Shown one piece after another: positions 1 through 5,425 of a DNA stretch of 5,444 bases (its first letter is position 1; every line of letters begins with the position of its first letter). The position numbers and the translations under genes were made by a program. The notes beneath the pieces are model-generated. The model had not been told where the DNA came from. It ran no database searches and worked only from the letters and a program-made list of their open reading frames with translations. This DNA is from Firmicutes bacterium UBA3941 (GTDB lineage: Bacteria; Bacillota; Clostridia; Caldicoprobacterales; UBA3941), in assembly GCA_002385665.1 (NCBI GenBank), contig DGDX01000015.1:1-5444 (forward strand), given 5' to 3'.

Positions 1-13
1 ATTAAAAGGGGGC

Positions 14-43
14 TTGTTTCATTGAATTATTAAAGGGTATAAT
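14..43 (+). promoter_or_regulatory. Putative sigma-A promoter of the 2-hydroxyacid dehydrogenase gene
   Basis: A perfect TATAAT -10 hexamer lies at 38-43. A weak -35 candidate, TTGTTT (3 of 6 consensus bases), lies at 14-19 with an 18-nt spacer. Transcription would start near 50, giving a short leader of about 30 nt before the ATG at 82. The -10 box is convincing and the -35 is weak. Orientation and distance fit the downstream gene. Confidence 0.55.
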
Positions 44-81
44 ATCCAGGTGACAACCGGAAAGTGACAGGAGGAGATCCA

Positions 82-1062
82 ATGAAAAAAGTACTTGTGA
101 CTATGCCCCTGACGGGCCAGGGGATGGACGCCCTTAAGGGTCGTTTTAATGTAACTCACCCGGACAAGGGTAGATATACCAGGGATGAGCTTCTTGAAAT
201 CATCCATGAATTTGACGGAATTTTAGCCACAGGCATTGGAATGGATGCCGAGCTGATCAGGGCTGCCGGCAACTTAAAGATTATCAGCGTATATGGTGCA
301 GGTTACGACAGTATTGATGTTGATGAGGCCAGCAGGCAAAATATTCTGGTAGCCAATGCACCGGAATCCGTCACGGAGTCCACTGCTGAACTGGCCTTTG
401 GACTCATGCTGGCCACTGCCAGAAACATAGCCGCCAGGGACAGATGGCTGAGGAACAATCCAGGCTCCAGATGGGGCATGATGATGAATGAAGGCCAAAG
501 CCTGTATGGCAAGACCCTGGGAATTGTAGGCCTGGGCCGTATCGGGAAGGCAGTTGCCCGAAGGGGCCTGGCATCCGGAATGAAGGTATTCTATTTCAAT
601 AGGAATCGGCTGGACAGGGAAGAGGAAAAAGCATTGGGTGTGGACTATCTTCCCCTGGATCAACTGCTGGAGGTATCGGATGTTGTATCCCTGCACACTC
701 CCCTTACACCGGAGACCCGTCACCTGATAGGGGAGGAGCAGCTGGCCAGGATGAAAAAGTCCGCCTACCTCATAAATACCGCCAGAGGTGAGGTAGTCGA
801 CGAAAAAGCCCTGATCCGGCATTTGGAGCAGGGCAGCTTAGCCGGTGCAGGGCTGGATGTCTTTGAAAATGAACCCCATATTCCGCAGGAACTTCTGGAA
901 ATGGATAATGTAGTGATGACTCCTCATATCGGCACCGCCACCCATGAGGTGAGGTTGGAGATGACCAGGGAGGCCTGCCAGAATATCATAGACTTTTTCG
1001 ACGGGAAGATGCCGGCTTCCGCCATCAACCCCCAGGTGTTTGAATCCCTATATCATAAATAG
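82..1062 (+). CDS. D-2-hydroxyacid dehydrogenase, glyoxylate/hydroxypyruvate reductase type
   Basis: This 326-aa cytoplasmic enzyme belongs to the D-isomer-specific 2-hydroxyacid dehydrogenase family, which reversibly reduces 2-keto acids such as glyoxylate, hydroxypyruvate or pyruvate to D-2-hydroxyacids. The Rossmann glycine motif GLGRIG is at residues 150-155. The catalytic triad is visible: Arg235 in NTARGE, Glu264 in ENEP and His282 in TPHIG. The substrate-side loop GAGYDSID is at about 72-79. After the second Rossmann strand, where NAD-specific enzymes carry Asp, it has Asn173-Arg174 (YFNRNR). This resembles NADPH-preferring GhrB/GRHPR enzymes, so NADP(H) preference is inferred. The ATG at 82 is chosen because AGGAGG at 69-74 lies 7 nt upstream; an in-frame GTG at 64 has no such site and would add six residues. 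Length is normal for the family. The 3' end overlaps the convergent DUF1846 gene by 15 bp. The exact substrate cannot be read from sequence; the family call is secure. Confidence 0.93.
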   Translation: MKKVLVTMPLTGQGMDALKGRFNVTHPDKGRYTRDELLEIIHEFDGILATGIGMDAELIRAAGNLKIISVYGAGYDSIDVDEASRQNILVANAPESVTESTAELAFGLMLATARNIAARDRWLRNNPGSRWGMMMNEGQSLYGKTLGIVGLGRIGKAVARRGLASGMKVFYFNRNRLDREEEKALGVDYLPLDQLLEVSDVVSLHTPLTPETRHLIGEEQLARMKKSAYLINTARGEVVDEKALIRHLEQGSLAGAGLDVFENEPHIPQELLEMDNVVMTPHIGTATHEVRLEMTREACQNIIDFFDGKMPASAINPQVFESLYHK

Positions 1063-2565
1063 GTTCTTTGACGGAAACTTGGGGTCAGCCGTCATGTTGA
1101 CCTTAAGCTTTCGAAGGGCATTTTCATCGGTGGGCGACTGAATATGGGTAAAATGGACCTCACAACCTGCCAGATCCTTCAGGCAGCCCAGGGCCACCTG
1201 GGCTGTGGGATTGGTGGTGGCACTGATCCCAAGGGCAATGAGGGTTTCTTCCAGGTTCAGAGCCTTGGTCTTTTCCCCAAGTATATCCCCCTTTAGCCGC
1301 TGGATGGACTCGATGACGTTGGGCGACAGGAGGTGGATGTTATCCGGTATCCCGGCCACGGTCTTGATGGCATTCAGGATCAGGCTGGATGCCGCGTCCA
1401 TAAGGCAGGAGTTCTTACCCGTGACTATGGTTCCGTCCTTCAGCTCTATAGCGGCGGCGCTTAGGTTTTCGTATGTATCGTCCATGGCATCGGACCGCCT
1501 TTTGGATACAACTTCCCTGGCAGGGAGCACTACCTTCCTATCCTCCGGGTTGAGCCCCAAATTCTTCATCAACAGCTCAGCCCGGGTCAAGGTTTCCTGA
1601 TCGATGGATCCTTTAATGTACTCAACGTTGTACCAAAAATATCGCCTGATTATTTCCTGTTTGGAGGCTTCCCGGACAACATCGTCCCGGATTATTCCAT
1701 AGCTGGCCTTATTAACCCCCATATCCGTAGGCGACTTGTATAGGGAAGCTCCCGATGTAATCTTGTCCAAAATCCGTTTAATCACCGGAAAGATCTCAAC
1801 GTCCCTGTTATAGTTAATGGCCATCTCCCCATATGACTCCAAATGAAAGGGGTCTATCATATTGAAGTCCCGAATATCAGCCGTAGCGGCCTCATAGGCG
1901 ATATTTACCGGATGTTTGAGCGGGAGATTCCATATGGGGAAGGTTTCGAACTTGGCATATCCCGACTCCAAACCCATTTTGTAATCATGATAAAGCTGGG
2001 AAAGACAGGTAGCCAGCTTGCCACTGGCCGGTCCCGGTGCGGTGACGATAACCAGCTTGTTTTTAGTCTCAATATATTGATTGGAGCCATAGCCCTCATC
2101 GCTGACTATGGTATCTATATCCGCAGGATAACCCTTGGTGAAGCCGTGGGTATAAGTCCTGATTCCCTGCCGCTCCAGCTTATTCCTGAAATGAACAGCC
2201 GAGGGCTGGTTATCAAAGAGGGTAATAACCACTCCTGCGACATCCAGGTTCCATTCCCTGAAATCGTCTATCAGCTTTAAAACGTTCATATCATAGGTTA
2301 TACCAAAATCGGCCCGGATCTTCTTGCGTTCGATATCCCCGGCAGCAACGCAAAGAATGATATCGGCCTTATCCTTCAGCTTGCGCAGAAGCTTTATCTT
2401 TATATTTGGATCAAACCCCGGCAGCACCCTTGAGGCATGGTAATCGTAGAAAAGCTTGCCCCCAAATTCCAGATAGAGTTTATCCTTAAAAAGGTTAACC
2501 CTTTCCAATATGGCTGCCGCCTGTTTGTCCAGATATTTTTCATTGTCAAACCCAATCTCAGTCAT
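1048..2565 (-). CDS. DUF1846 / UPF0371 family protein
   Basis: This 505-aa protein is recognised as a full-length member of the DUF1846 (UPF0371) family, found mainly in Firmicutes and some Actinobacteria; its biochemical function is not established. No signal peptide or membrane segment is visible, so it is probably cytoplasmic. Visible landmarks are an N-terminal region with GFDNEKY and [20 protein letters not shown] (31-50), and a glycine/lysine loop [19 protein letters not shown] (175-193) that looks like a phosphate-binding P-loop. A C-terminal segment [17 protein letters not shown] (471-487) is followed by [10 protein letters not shown] near the end. The loop suggests nucleotide or phosphate binding, but this is inference. 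The ATG at 2565 is preceded by AGGGGG (2575-2580) with 9-nt spacing. The gene is convergent with the dehydrogenase (15-bp overlap) and divergent from the pyrophosphatase. No terminator was found after its stop codon. Family assignment is strong; no role is claimed. Confidence 0.9.
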   Translation of the reverse strand: MTEIGFDNEKYLDKQAAAILERVNLFKDKLYLEFGGKLFYDYHASRVLPGFDPNIKIKLLRKLKDKADIILCVAAGDIERKKIRADFGITYDMNVLKLIDDFREWNLDVAGVVITLFDNQPSAVHFRNKLERQGIRTYTHGFTKGYPADIDTIVSDEGYGSNQYIETKNKLVIVTAPGPASGKLATCLSQLYHDYKMGLESGYAKFETFPIWNLPLKHPVNIAYEAATADIRDFNMIDPFHLESYGEMAINYNRDVEIFPVIKRILDKITSGASLYKSPTDMGVNKASYGIIRDDVVREASKQEIIRRYFWYNVEYIKGSIDQETLTRAELLMKNLGLNPEDRKVVLPAREVVSKRRSDAMDDTYENLSAAAIELKDGTIVTGKNSCLMDAASSLILNAIKTVAGIPDNIHLLSPNVIESIQRLKGDILGEKTKALNLEETLIALGISATTNPTAQVALGCLKDLAGCEVHFTHIQSPTDENALRKLKVNMTADPKFPSKNLFMI

Positions 2566-2623
2566 ACAGTTGTTCCCCCTGGTCCAATCTCTAATTTTTA
2601 AATTACTAAAAAACTACCGTACT

Positions 2624-2653
2624 ATAATACCAGACGGTTGGCTATATATACAA
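2624..2653 (-). promoter_or_regulatory. Putative promoter of the DUF1846 gene (extended -10)
   Basis: On the minus strand an extended -10, TGG followed by TATTAT, occupies 2632-2624. A weak -35 candidate TTGTAT (3 of 6) is at 2653-2648 with an 18-nt spacer. Transcription would start near 2617, leaving a leader of about 50 nt before the ATG at 2565. The same bases read on the plus strand give a perfect TATAAT at 2623-2628, so the site may also fire toward the pyrophosphatase. The TG extension supports it; the -35 is poor. Confidence 0.45.
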
Positions 2654-2681
2654 TACCATTTTATTAGTAGAAATTAACACG

Positions 2682-2704
2682 GTAAATGGAAAATGTCCAT
2701 TTAC
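2682..2704. repeat. Perfect 9+9 bp inverted repeat, candidate operator
   Basis: Arms GTAAATGGA (2682-2690) and TCCATTTAC (2696-2704) are exact reverse complements around a 5-nt spacer (2691-2695). Neither side has a T-tract, so it is not a Rho-independent terminator. Its size and symmetry fit a binding site for a dimeric helix-turn-helix regulator. It lies roughly 75 bp upstream of the inferred DUF1846 transcription start, an activator-like distance, but it could equally serve the divergent pyrophosphatase gene. I do not recognise it as the box of a named regulator. The symmetry is observed; the function is inferred. Confidence 0.5.
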
Positions 2705-2780
2705 AAAAAGGGCATTTCATCGGTGATGGATATTCCTGACAGATATCAATATAGAATAACCATCATGCGAATAATTGAAA

Positions 2781-2847
2781 AAGTTTCAAAAAATCCCATT
2801 TCCCGCCGATTTATGTAGCAAGGTCATGACTCAGGTCTTTGAAACTT
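2781..2847. repeat. Perfect 10-bp inverted repeat pair separated by 47 nt
   Basis: AAGTTTCAAA (2781-2790) and TTTGAAACTT (2838-2847) are exact reverse complements with 47 nt between them. The left arm also overlaps a compact 6-bp repeat, TTGAAA / TTTCAA, at 2775-2789. The intervening stretch contains the self-complementary octamer GTCATGAC (2823-2830). The pair could be a long-range RNA stem if this region is transcribed as leader, or two protein-binding half-sites. No known RNA family was recognised. The repeat is observed; any function is speculative. Confidence 0.4.
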
Positions 2848-2868
2848 CGGTCAAACAGTATTTTGTGG

Positions 2869-2877
2869 TGATATAGT
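2869..2877 (+). promoter_or_regulatory. Putative extended -10 promoter element for the pyrophosphatase gene
   Basis: TG at 2869-2870, one spacer base and TATAGT at 2872-2877 (5 of 6 match to TATAAT) form an extended -10. No good -35 lies 16-18 nt upstream. Transcription would begin near 2884 and give a leader of about 138 nt that includes the ATATCC / GGATAT repeat at 2908-2923. A competing rightward -10 is the TATAAT at 2623-2628, which would give a leader of nearly 390 nt. Which of the two is used cannot be decided from sequence. Confidence 0.35.
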
Positions 2878-3021
2878 ACACAAAAGCTTCATGGGTAAAA
2901 TAAAAAGATATCCCCATGGATATAGCCTGATTGCGGTATCGCGATTTATTTGATATCATACTAATTATATGTCTAGCCAATAATAAAAGCAAATATTTAA
3001 TAAGATATAAGGATTGATAGC

Positions 3022-3573
3022 ATGAAAATAGAAACCTTTGATGTCATGATAGAAATACCTAAGGGAAGCAGGAATAAGTACGAATACGATCCGGTTAAGG
3101 GAGCCATACGCTTTGATCGGATGCTCTTTTCTCCGGTACATTATCCCGCTGACTACGGCTTCATACTTAATACCCTGGCCCGGGACGGGGATCCCTTGGA
3201 TGCCCTGGTTTTGGTATGGGAATCAACTTTCCCCGGCTGCCTCATCGAGACCTTTCCCATAGGCCTGTTTATGATGAGGGACGAAAAGGGTGATGATGAA
3301 AAGATCCTGTGCGTTCCCAAGAACGATCCCCTGTGGAATCACATACGGAGCCTTGAGGACGTACCCCCCCATCTCCTTAGGGAAATAGAGCATTTCTTTG
3401 CCATCTACAAGGATCTGGAACACAAGGAGGTTACCATCGAGGGATGGCGGGACAAGGAAGCGGCTCTGGAGCTGATTCGGGAAACCCAGGCCCGGTTCAG
3501 AGAAGAAGGCTCAAAAAAACCGGACCACAAGAGGTTCCGGTTTAATCTCCAGGACAAGCATCCCCAACGGTAA
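3022..3573 (+). CDS. ppa: Inorganic pyrophosphatase, family I (soluble)
   Basis: This 183-aa cytoplasmic enzyme hydrolyses pyrophosphate to two phosphates, pulling biosynthetic reactions such as nucleic acid synthesis forward. The family signature DGDPLDAL is at residues 55-62. Essentially the whole active site known from the E. coli enzyme can be matched: Glu11, Lys19, Glu21, Arg33, Tyr41, Tyr45, the metal-binding Asp55, Asp57 and Asp60, Asp87, Asp92, Lys94, and Tyr129-Lys130. Length is normal for bacterial family I enzymes. The C-terminal tail after about residue 160 is very basic and polar; its codons also contain the terminator of the opposite gene. The ATG at 3022 has AAGGA at 3009-3013, 8 nt upstream. 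The gene stands alone, divergent from the DUF1846 gene and convergent with the flavin oxidoreductase gene, which it overlaps by 32 bp. No terminator of its own was found downstream. Identification is very secure. Confidence 0.97.
   Translation: MKIETFDVMIEIPKGSRNKYEYDPVKGAIRFDRMLFSPVHYPADYGFILNTLARDGDPLDALVLVWESTFPGCLIETFPIGLFMMRDEKGDDEKILCVPKNDPLWNHIRSLEDVPPHLLREIEHFFAIYKDLEHKEVTIEGWRDKEAALELIRETQARFREEGSKKPDHKRFRFNLQDKHPQR
3513..3543 (-). terminator. Rho-independent terminator of the flavin oxidoreductase gene, inside ppa
   Basis: Read on the minus strand, AAACCGGAACC (3543-3533) pairs with GGTCCGGTTT (3526-3517) around a 6-nt loop, giving a 10-bp stem with one bulged base. It runs directly into seven T residues (3519-3513). 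The stem begins within the TAA stop codon (3544-3542) of the leftward gene. Read rightward, the hairpin is followed only by TTTAATC, so it should work mainly leftward. It lies entirely inside the last codons of the pyrophosphatase gene (about Ser164 to Asn175). Confidence 0.85.
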
Positions 3574-4594
3574 ACCAACGGCAACGGGGCTTGCAATCCA
3601 GACAGCGTGTGGCTTCGAGTTTGTCCATAGCCTTGTTGGTCCATTCAGGATCTGTCAAATGGCCCCGGCCTATGGCTACAAAATCGGCCAGCCTGTTCTC
3701 TATGATAAGGGCAGCCTCCTCGCCGGTTTTGATGTTATTCACAACAATAACGGGTATGCTTACGTGCTTATTGATTACTGTTCCACAATAGACGATCCAA
3801 TTGAAGGGAAAGTTTTTCGGGGTTTCAGGCAGTGGAATATCAGGGTCTGTAATTCCTGCTGAGACATGGATCAGATCCACCCCTGCCTCCTCCAACAGCT
3901 TGGCGATCTTGATACCGTCATCCAGGGTTGGATCGTTACCCCCCATCCGATAGCCTATAATGAAGTTTTTATGGCCCAATTCCCTGCGAATGTCATGGAT
4001 TATATCAAGGGCCAATTTCATGCGTTTTACAAGGTCTCCGCCGTACTCATCGGTTCTCCGATTGGTCAGACTTGATGAGAACTGGCTAAGTAAGTATCCG
4101 TGGGCCCCGTGGAGTTCTATTCCGTCGAAGCCGGCCTTTCTGGCCCTGAGCGCGGCCTGAACAAAACAATGTCTGATTTCCTCTATCTCTTCAACAGTCA
4201 ATTCACAAGCTGTATTGCCTTCTACCGGGGATGGTGCTACTGGTCTGTCGGTCACCGATGTGGGACTCTTTATCCCCGCATGGTGGATCTGGATCATGAC
4301 CACTGCTCCATACTGATGGCAAGCATCAACTATGGCTTTTAGTCCCGGGATATGTTCATCGGACCATATTCCCAGCTGGTCGTTGGACAACCTGCCCTCC
4401 GGATGCACACATGCGGCTTCTACTATTATTAATCCAGTACCGCCCTTGGCCCTGGCCATATAATGATCTATATGCTGTTGGGTTACCAGCCCATCATTTC
4501 CTGCCCTACCAAAATAGACCATAGGGGGCATAACTACCCTGTTCCGGATATTTTTCCCCTTTATGGTTATGGGTAAGAACATACGATTTTTCAA
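3542..4594 (-). CDS. Old Yellow Enzyme-family flavin oxidoreductase with C-terminal Cys cluster, single domain
   Basis: This 350-aa protein is an NADH:flavin oxidoreductase / Old Yellow Enzyme-type FMN TIM barrel, a family that reduces activated C=C bonds (enones, enoates, dienoyl-CoA). Visible landmarks are NRVVMPPM (18-25), QIHHAG (102-107), the active-site segment HGAHGYLLSQF (162-172) with His162, His165 and Tyr167, TDEYGG (181-186), YRMGGND (215-221) and the FMN-phosphate segment IGRGHLTDPEW (308-318). The C-terminus carries Cys331, Cys334, Cys338 and Cys347 (Cx2Cx3Cx8C). This resembles the 4Fe-4S site of FadH/BaiCD-type reductases (Cx2Cx3Cx11C in FadH), but the protein stops three residues later without the FAD/NAD(P)H domain of those roughly 640-670-aa enzymes. 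The start is TTG at 4594: GGAGG (4604-4608) lies 9 nt upstream, while the next in-frame ATG (4582) would be 21 nt away, and an in-frame TAG lies just upstream. The physiological substrate and electron donor are unknown. Family call secure, cluster inferred. Confidence 0.9.
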   Translation of the reverse strand: MKNRMFLPITIKGKNIRNRVVMPPMVYFGRAGNDGLVTQQHIDHYMARAKGGTGLIIVEAACVHPEGRLSNDQLGIWSDEHIPGLKAIVDACHQYGAVVMIQIHHAGIKSPTSVTDRPVAPSPVEGNTACELTVEEIEEIRHCFVQAALRARKAGFDGIELHGAHGYLLSQFSSSLTNRRTDEYGGDLVKRMKLALDIIHDIRRELGHKNFIIGYRMGGNDPTLDDGIKIAKLLEEAGVDLIHVSAGITDPDIPLPETPKNFPFNWIVYCGTVINKHVSIPVIVVNNIKTGEEAALIIENRLADFVAIGRGHLTDPEWTNKAMDKLEATRCLDCKPRCRWFTVGDACPGD

Positions 4595-4603
4595 AGTCTA
4601 ACG

Positions 4604-4608
4604 CCTCC
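4604..4608 (-). promoter_or_regulatory. Ribosome binding site that fixes a TTG start
   Basis: GGAGG on the minus strand lies 9 nt before the TTG at 4594-4592, an optimal distance, and 21 nt before the first in-frame ATG at 4582. An in-frame TAG sits two codons before the TTG, so no longer reading frame is possible. TTG is therefore the preferred start of the flavin oxidoreductase gene. Confidence 0.7.
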
Positions 4609-4630
4609 AATCTTTTACCTCCCATCTTAT

Positions 4631-4659
4631 ATTTTATAATGGATATCCTGATATAGCAA
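4631..4659 (-). promoter_or_regulatory. Putative sigma-A promoter of the flavin oxidoreductase gene
   Basis: On the minus strand TTGCTA (4659-4654, 4 of 6 to the -35 consensus) and TAAAAT (4636-4631, 5 of 6 to the -10) are separated by exactly 17 nt. Transcription would start near 4624, about 30 nt before the TTG start. The spacer holds the palindrome GGATATCC (4641-4648), and the -35 abuts a second one, AACAATTGTT (4658-4667). Either could be a repressor site, but short AT-rich palindromes are common in such DNA. The promoter lies after the terminator of the upstream dac gene, so the oxidoreductase appears to be its own transcription unit. Confidence 0.55.
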
Positions 4660-4673
4660 CAATTGTTTTATAC

Positions 4674-4695
4674 AAAAAAGGACAGTCAGTCCCTT
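4674..4695 (-). terminator. Rho-independent terminator of the D,D-carboxypeptidase gene
   Basis: On the minus strand AAGGGAC (4695-4689) pairs with GTCCTTT (4683-4677) around the 5-nt loop TGACT, giving 7 bp including one G-U pair. It is followed by a T-run ending at 4674. It lies about 60 nt past the TGA stop of the carboxypeptidase gene (4755-4753) and before the oxidoreductase promoter. The stem is short, but the U-tract and position support the call. A GC-rich self-complementary patch, GGCCGGCC, sits just before it at 4697-4704. Confidence 0.65.
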
Positions 4696-4752
4696 GGGCC
4701 GGCCGGTTCCTCCTGCCATTATTTAGCATATTGACCCATATCCTGTGGGATT

Positions 4753-5425
4753 TCAGGGGCTGGGGAAGAGGATGTCCCAGGTATTGCTCATCCATTGTCT
4801 GATAATCCTTTGAAGGTTGGAGGTAAAGGAATTCTCCCTTACATCGGAAGCCGTGTATATATCCTTTGATAAGGTGAAGTTGTTTCCCAGGGAGATATTT
4901 ATAGTCCCAACCCTGGTGTTTGCAGTAACAGGGGCTCTAAGAGATTCCGGATGCTTAAGGGTTATGGAGACCTGCTCACGCTCCTCATCGGTTAAGGGGA
5001 CGGAGATATCATCCTTGACGATCAGTTCCACCTCTTTCTTAAAGCCGTTTTTTACAGGTATGCTGCCTACCCTTTCTCCCTGGGAAAACAGGGGAGTCAT
5101 CCGGTATTCCCTGAAACCGTAGTCCAGTATGGCTGCGCTGTCCTCAAACCAGGGCTGGCAGTTTAGTACTACGGCCACCAGCTGCATTCCGTCCCGCAGG
5201 GCTGCCGAGGCAAGGCATCTTCTGGCGGCCTTGGTATACCCGGTCTTTATGCCGTTTGCGCCCTTATAGTCCCAGAGCAGGGCGTTTTTGTTCATAAGTA
5301 CCCTGTCCCAGGGCTGGTCCTGCCAGGGAATCCTATGGTATCTGGTGGACACGATCTCACGGAAGGTGGAGTTTTTCATGGCATAAGCCGAAATCAGGGC
5401 TAAATCATAAGCAGTGGTATAATGC
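4753..5425 (-). CDS. D-alanyl-D-alanine carboxypeptidase (DacF/PBP5-like), C-terminal fragment cut by the window end
   Basis: This is the C-terminal part (about 223 native residues) of a low-molecular-weight penicillin-binding protein. These enzymes remove the terminal D-Ala from peptidoglycan stem peptides on the outer face of the membrane. The open frame extends to 5442, but its first residues MCIRDR are encoded by adapter sequence (5426-5444), so native sequence begins at about HYTTAYDLA. Counting from that artificial Met, the catalytic KTG motif is at residues 66-68 (NGIKTGYT), followed by the conserved stretch LVAVVLN (88-94) and LDYGF (106-110). A beta-rich PBP5-type C-terminal domain spans about 115-200. 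The tail from about 203 contains NLQRIIRQWMSNTWDILF, which could be the amphipathic membrane anchor. The SxxK and SxN motifs and the signal peptide lie beyond the window; roughly 150-170 N-terminal residues are missing, judging by a usual length near 390. It ends at TGA and is followed by its own terminator. Sporulation-type DacF versus vegetative DacA cannot be distinguished. Confidence 0.92.

Larger units (their letters stand above)
2566..3021. other. 456-bp AT-rich divergent intergenic region, no gene seen
   Basis: This gap separates the start codons of the DUF1846 gene (leftward) and the pyrophosphatase gene (rightward). It is clearly richer in A and T than the flanking genes. It holds candidate promoters in both directions, a 23-bp palindrome (2682-2704), a 10-bp inverted repeat pair (2781-2847) and a smaller inverted repeat, ATATCC / GGATAT, at 2908-2923 with a 4-nt spacer. 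The only short reading frame examined in detail, a 20-codon ATG frame at 2891-2953, has no ribosome binding site and was not accepted as a gene. Confidence 0.7.

Noticed and set aside
64..81. Upstream GTG as start of the dehydrogenase
   Set aside because: The AGGAGG ribosome binding site lies inside this extension, at the right distance from the ATG at 82.
274..822. Long minus-strand open frame opposite the dehydrogenase, and other frames antisense to the real genes
   Set aside because: No family resemblance, low-quality composition and complete overlap with a gene carrying all its catalytic motifs; these are shadow frames.
1069..1110. Small inverted repeats just after the dehydrogenase stop (GACGG / CCGTC, GGTCA / TGACC) as a terminator
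   Set aside because: Stems are only about 5 bp with long loops and no T-run follows; the bases are also coding sequence of the DUF1846 gene.
2722..2830. Possible fluoride riboswitch upstream of ppa (GGTGATGG at 2722-2729 and GTCATGACTC at 2823-2832 recall the crcB motif, which is known upstream of pyrophosphatase genes)
   Set aside because: The 3' half of the first stem (CNCC), the AACNGC core and the GCTGATG segment at proper spacing are absent, and the pseudoknot pairing cannot be built. A covariance search with the Rfam fluoride riboswitch model would settle it; no hit is expected.
2891..2953. 20-codon ATG reading frame (MGKIKRYPHGYSLIAVSRFI) upstream of ppa, possible leader peptide
   Set aside because: No ribosome binding site precedes the ATG, the composition is not that of a known leader peptide, and short frames like this occur by chance.
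3561..3588. Direct repeats of CCAACGG / CAACGG at the ppa stop, as a tandem repeat or attachment site
   Set aside because: Only two or three short imperfect copies, within overlapping coding sequence, with no integrase or tRNA nearby.
4509..4625. 39-codon ATG frame on the minus strand overlapping the oxidoreductase start in another frame
   Set aside because: No ribosome binding site upstream of the ATG at 4625; it overlaps a well-supported gene and its product has no recognisable features.
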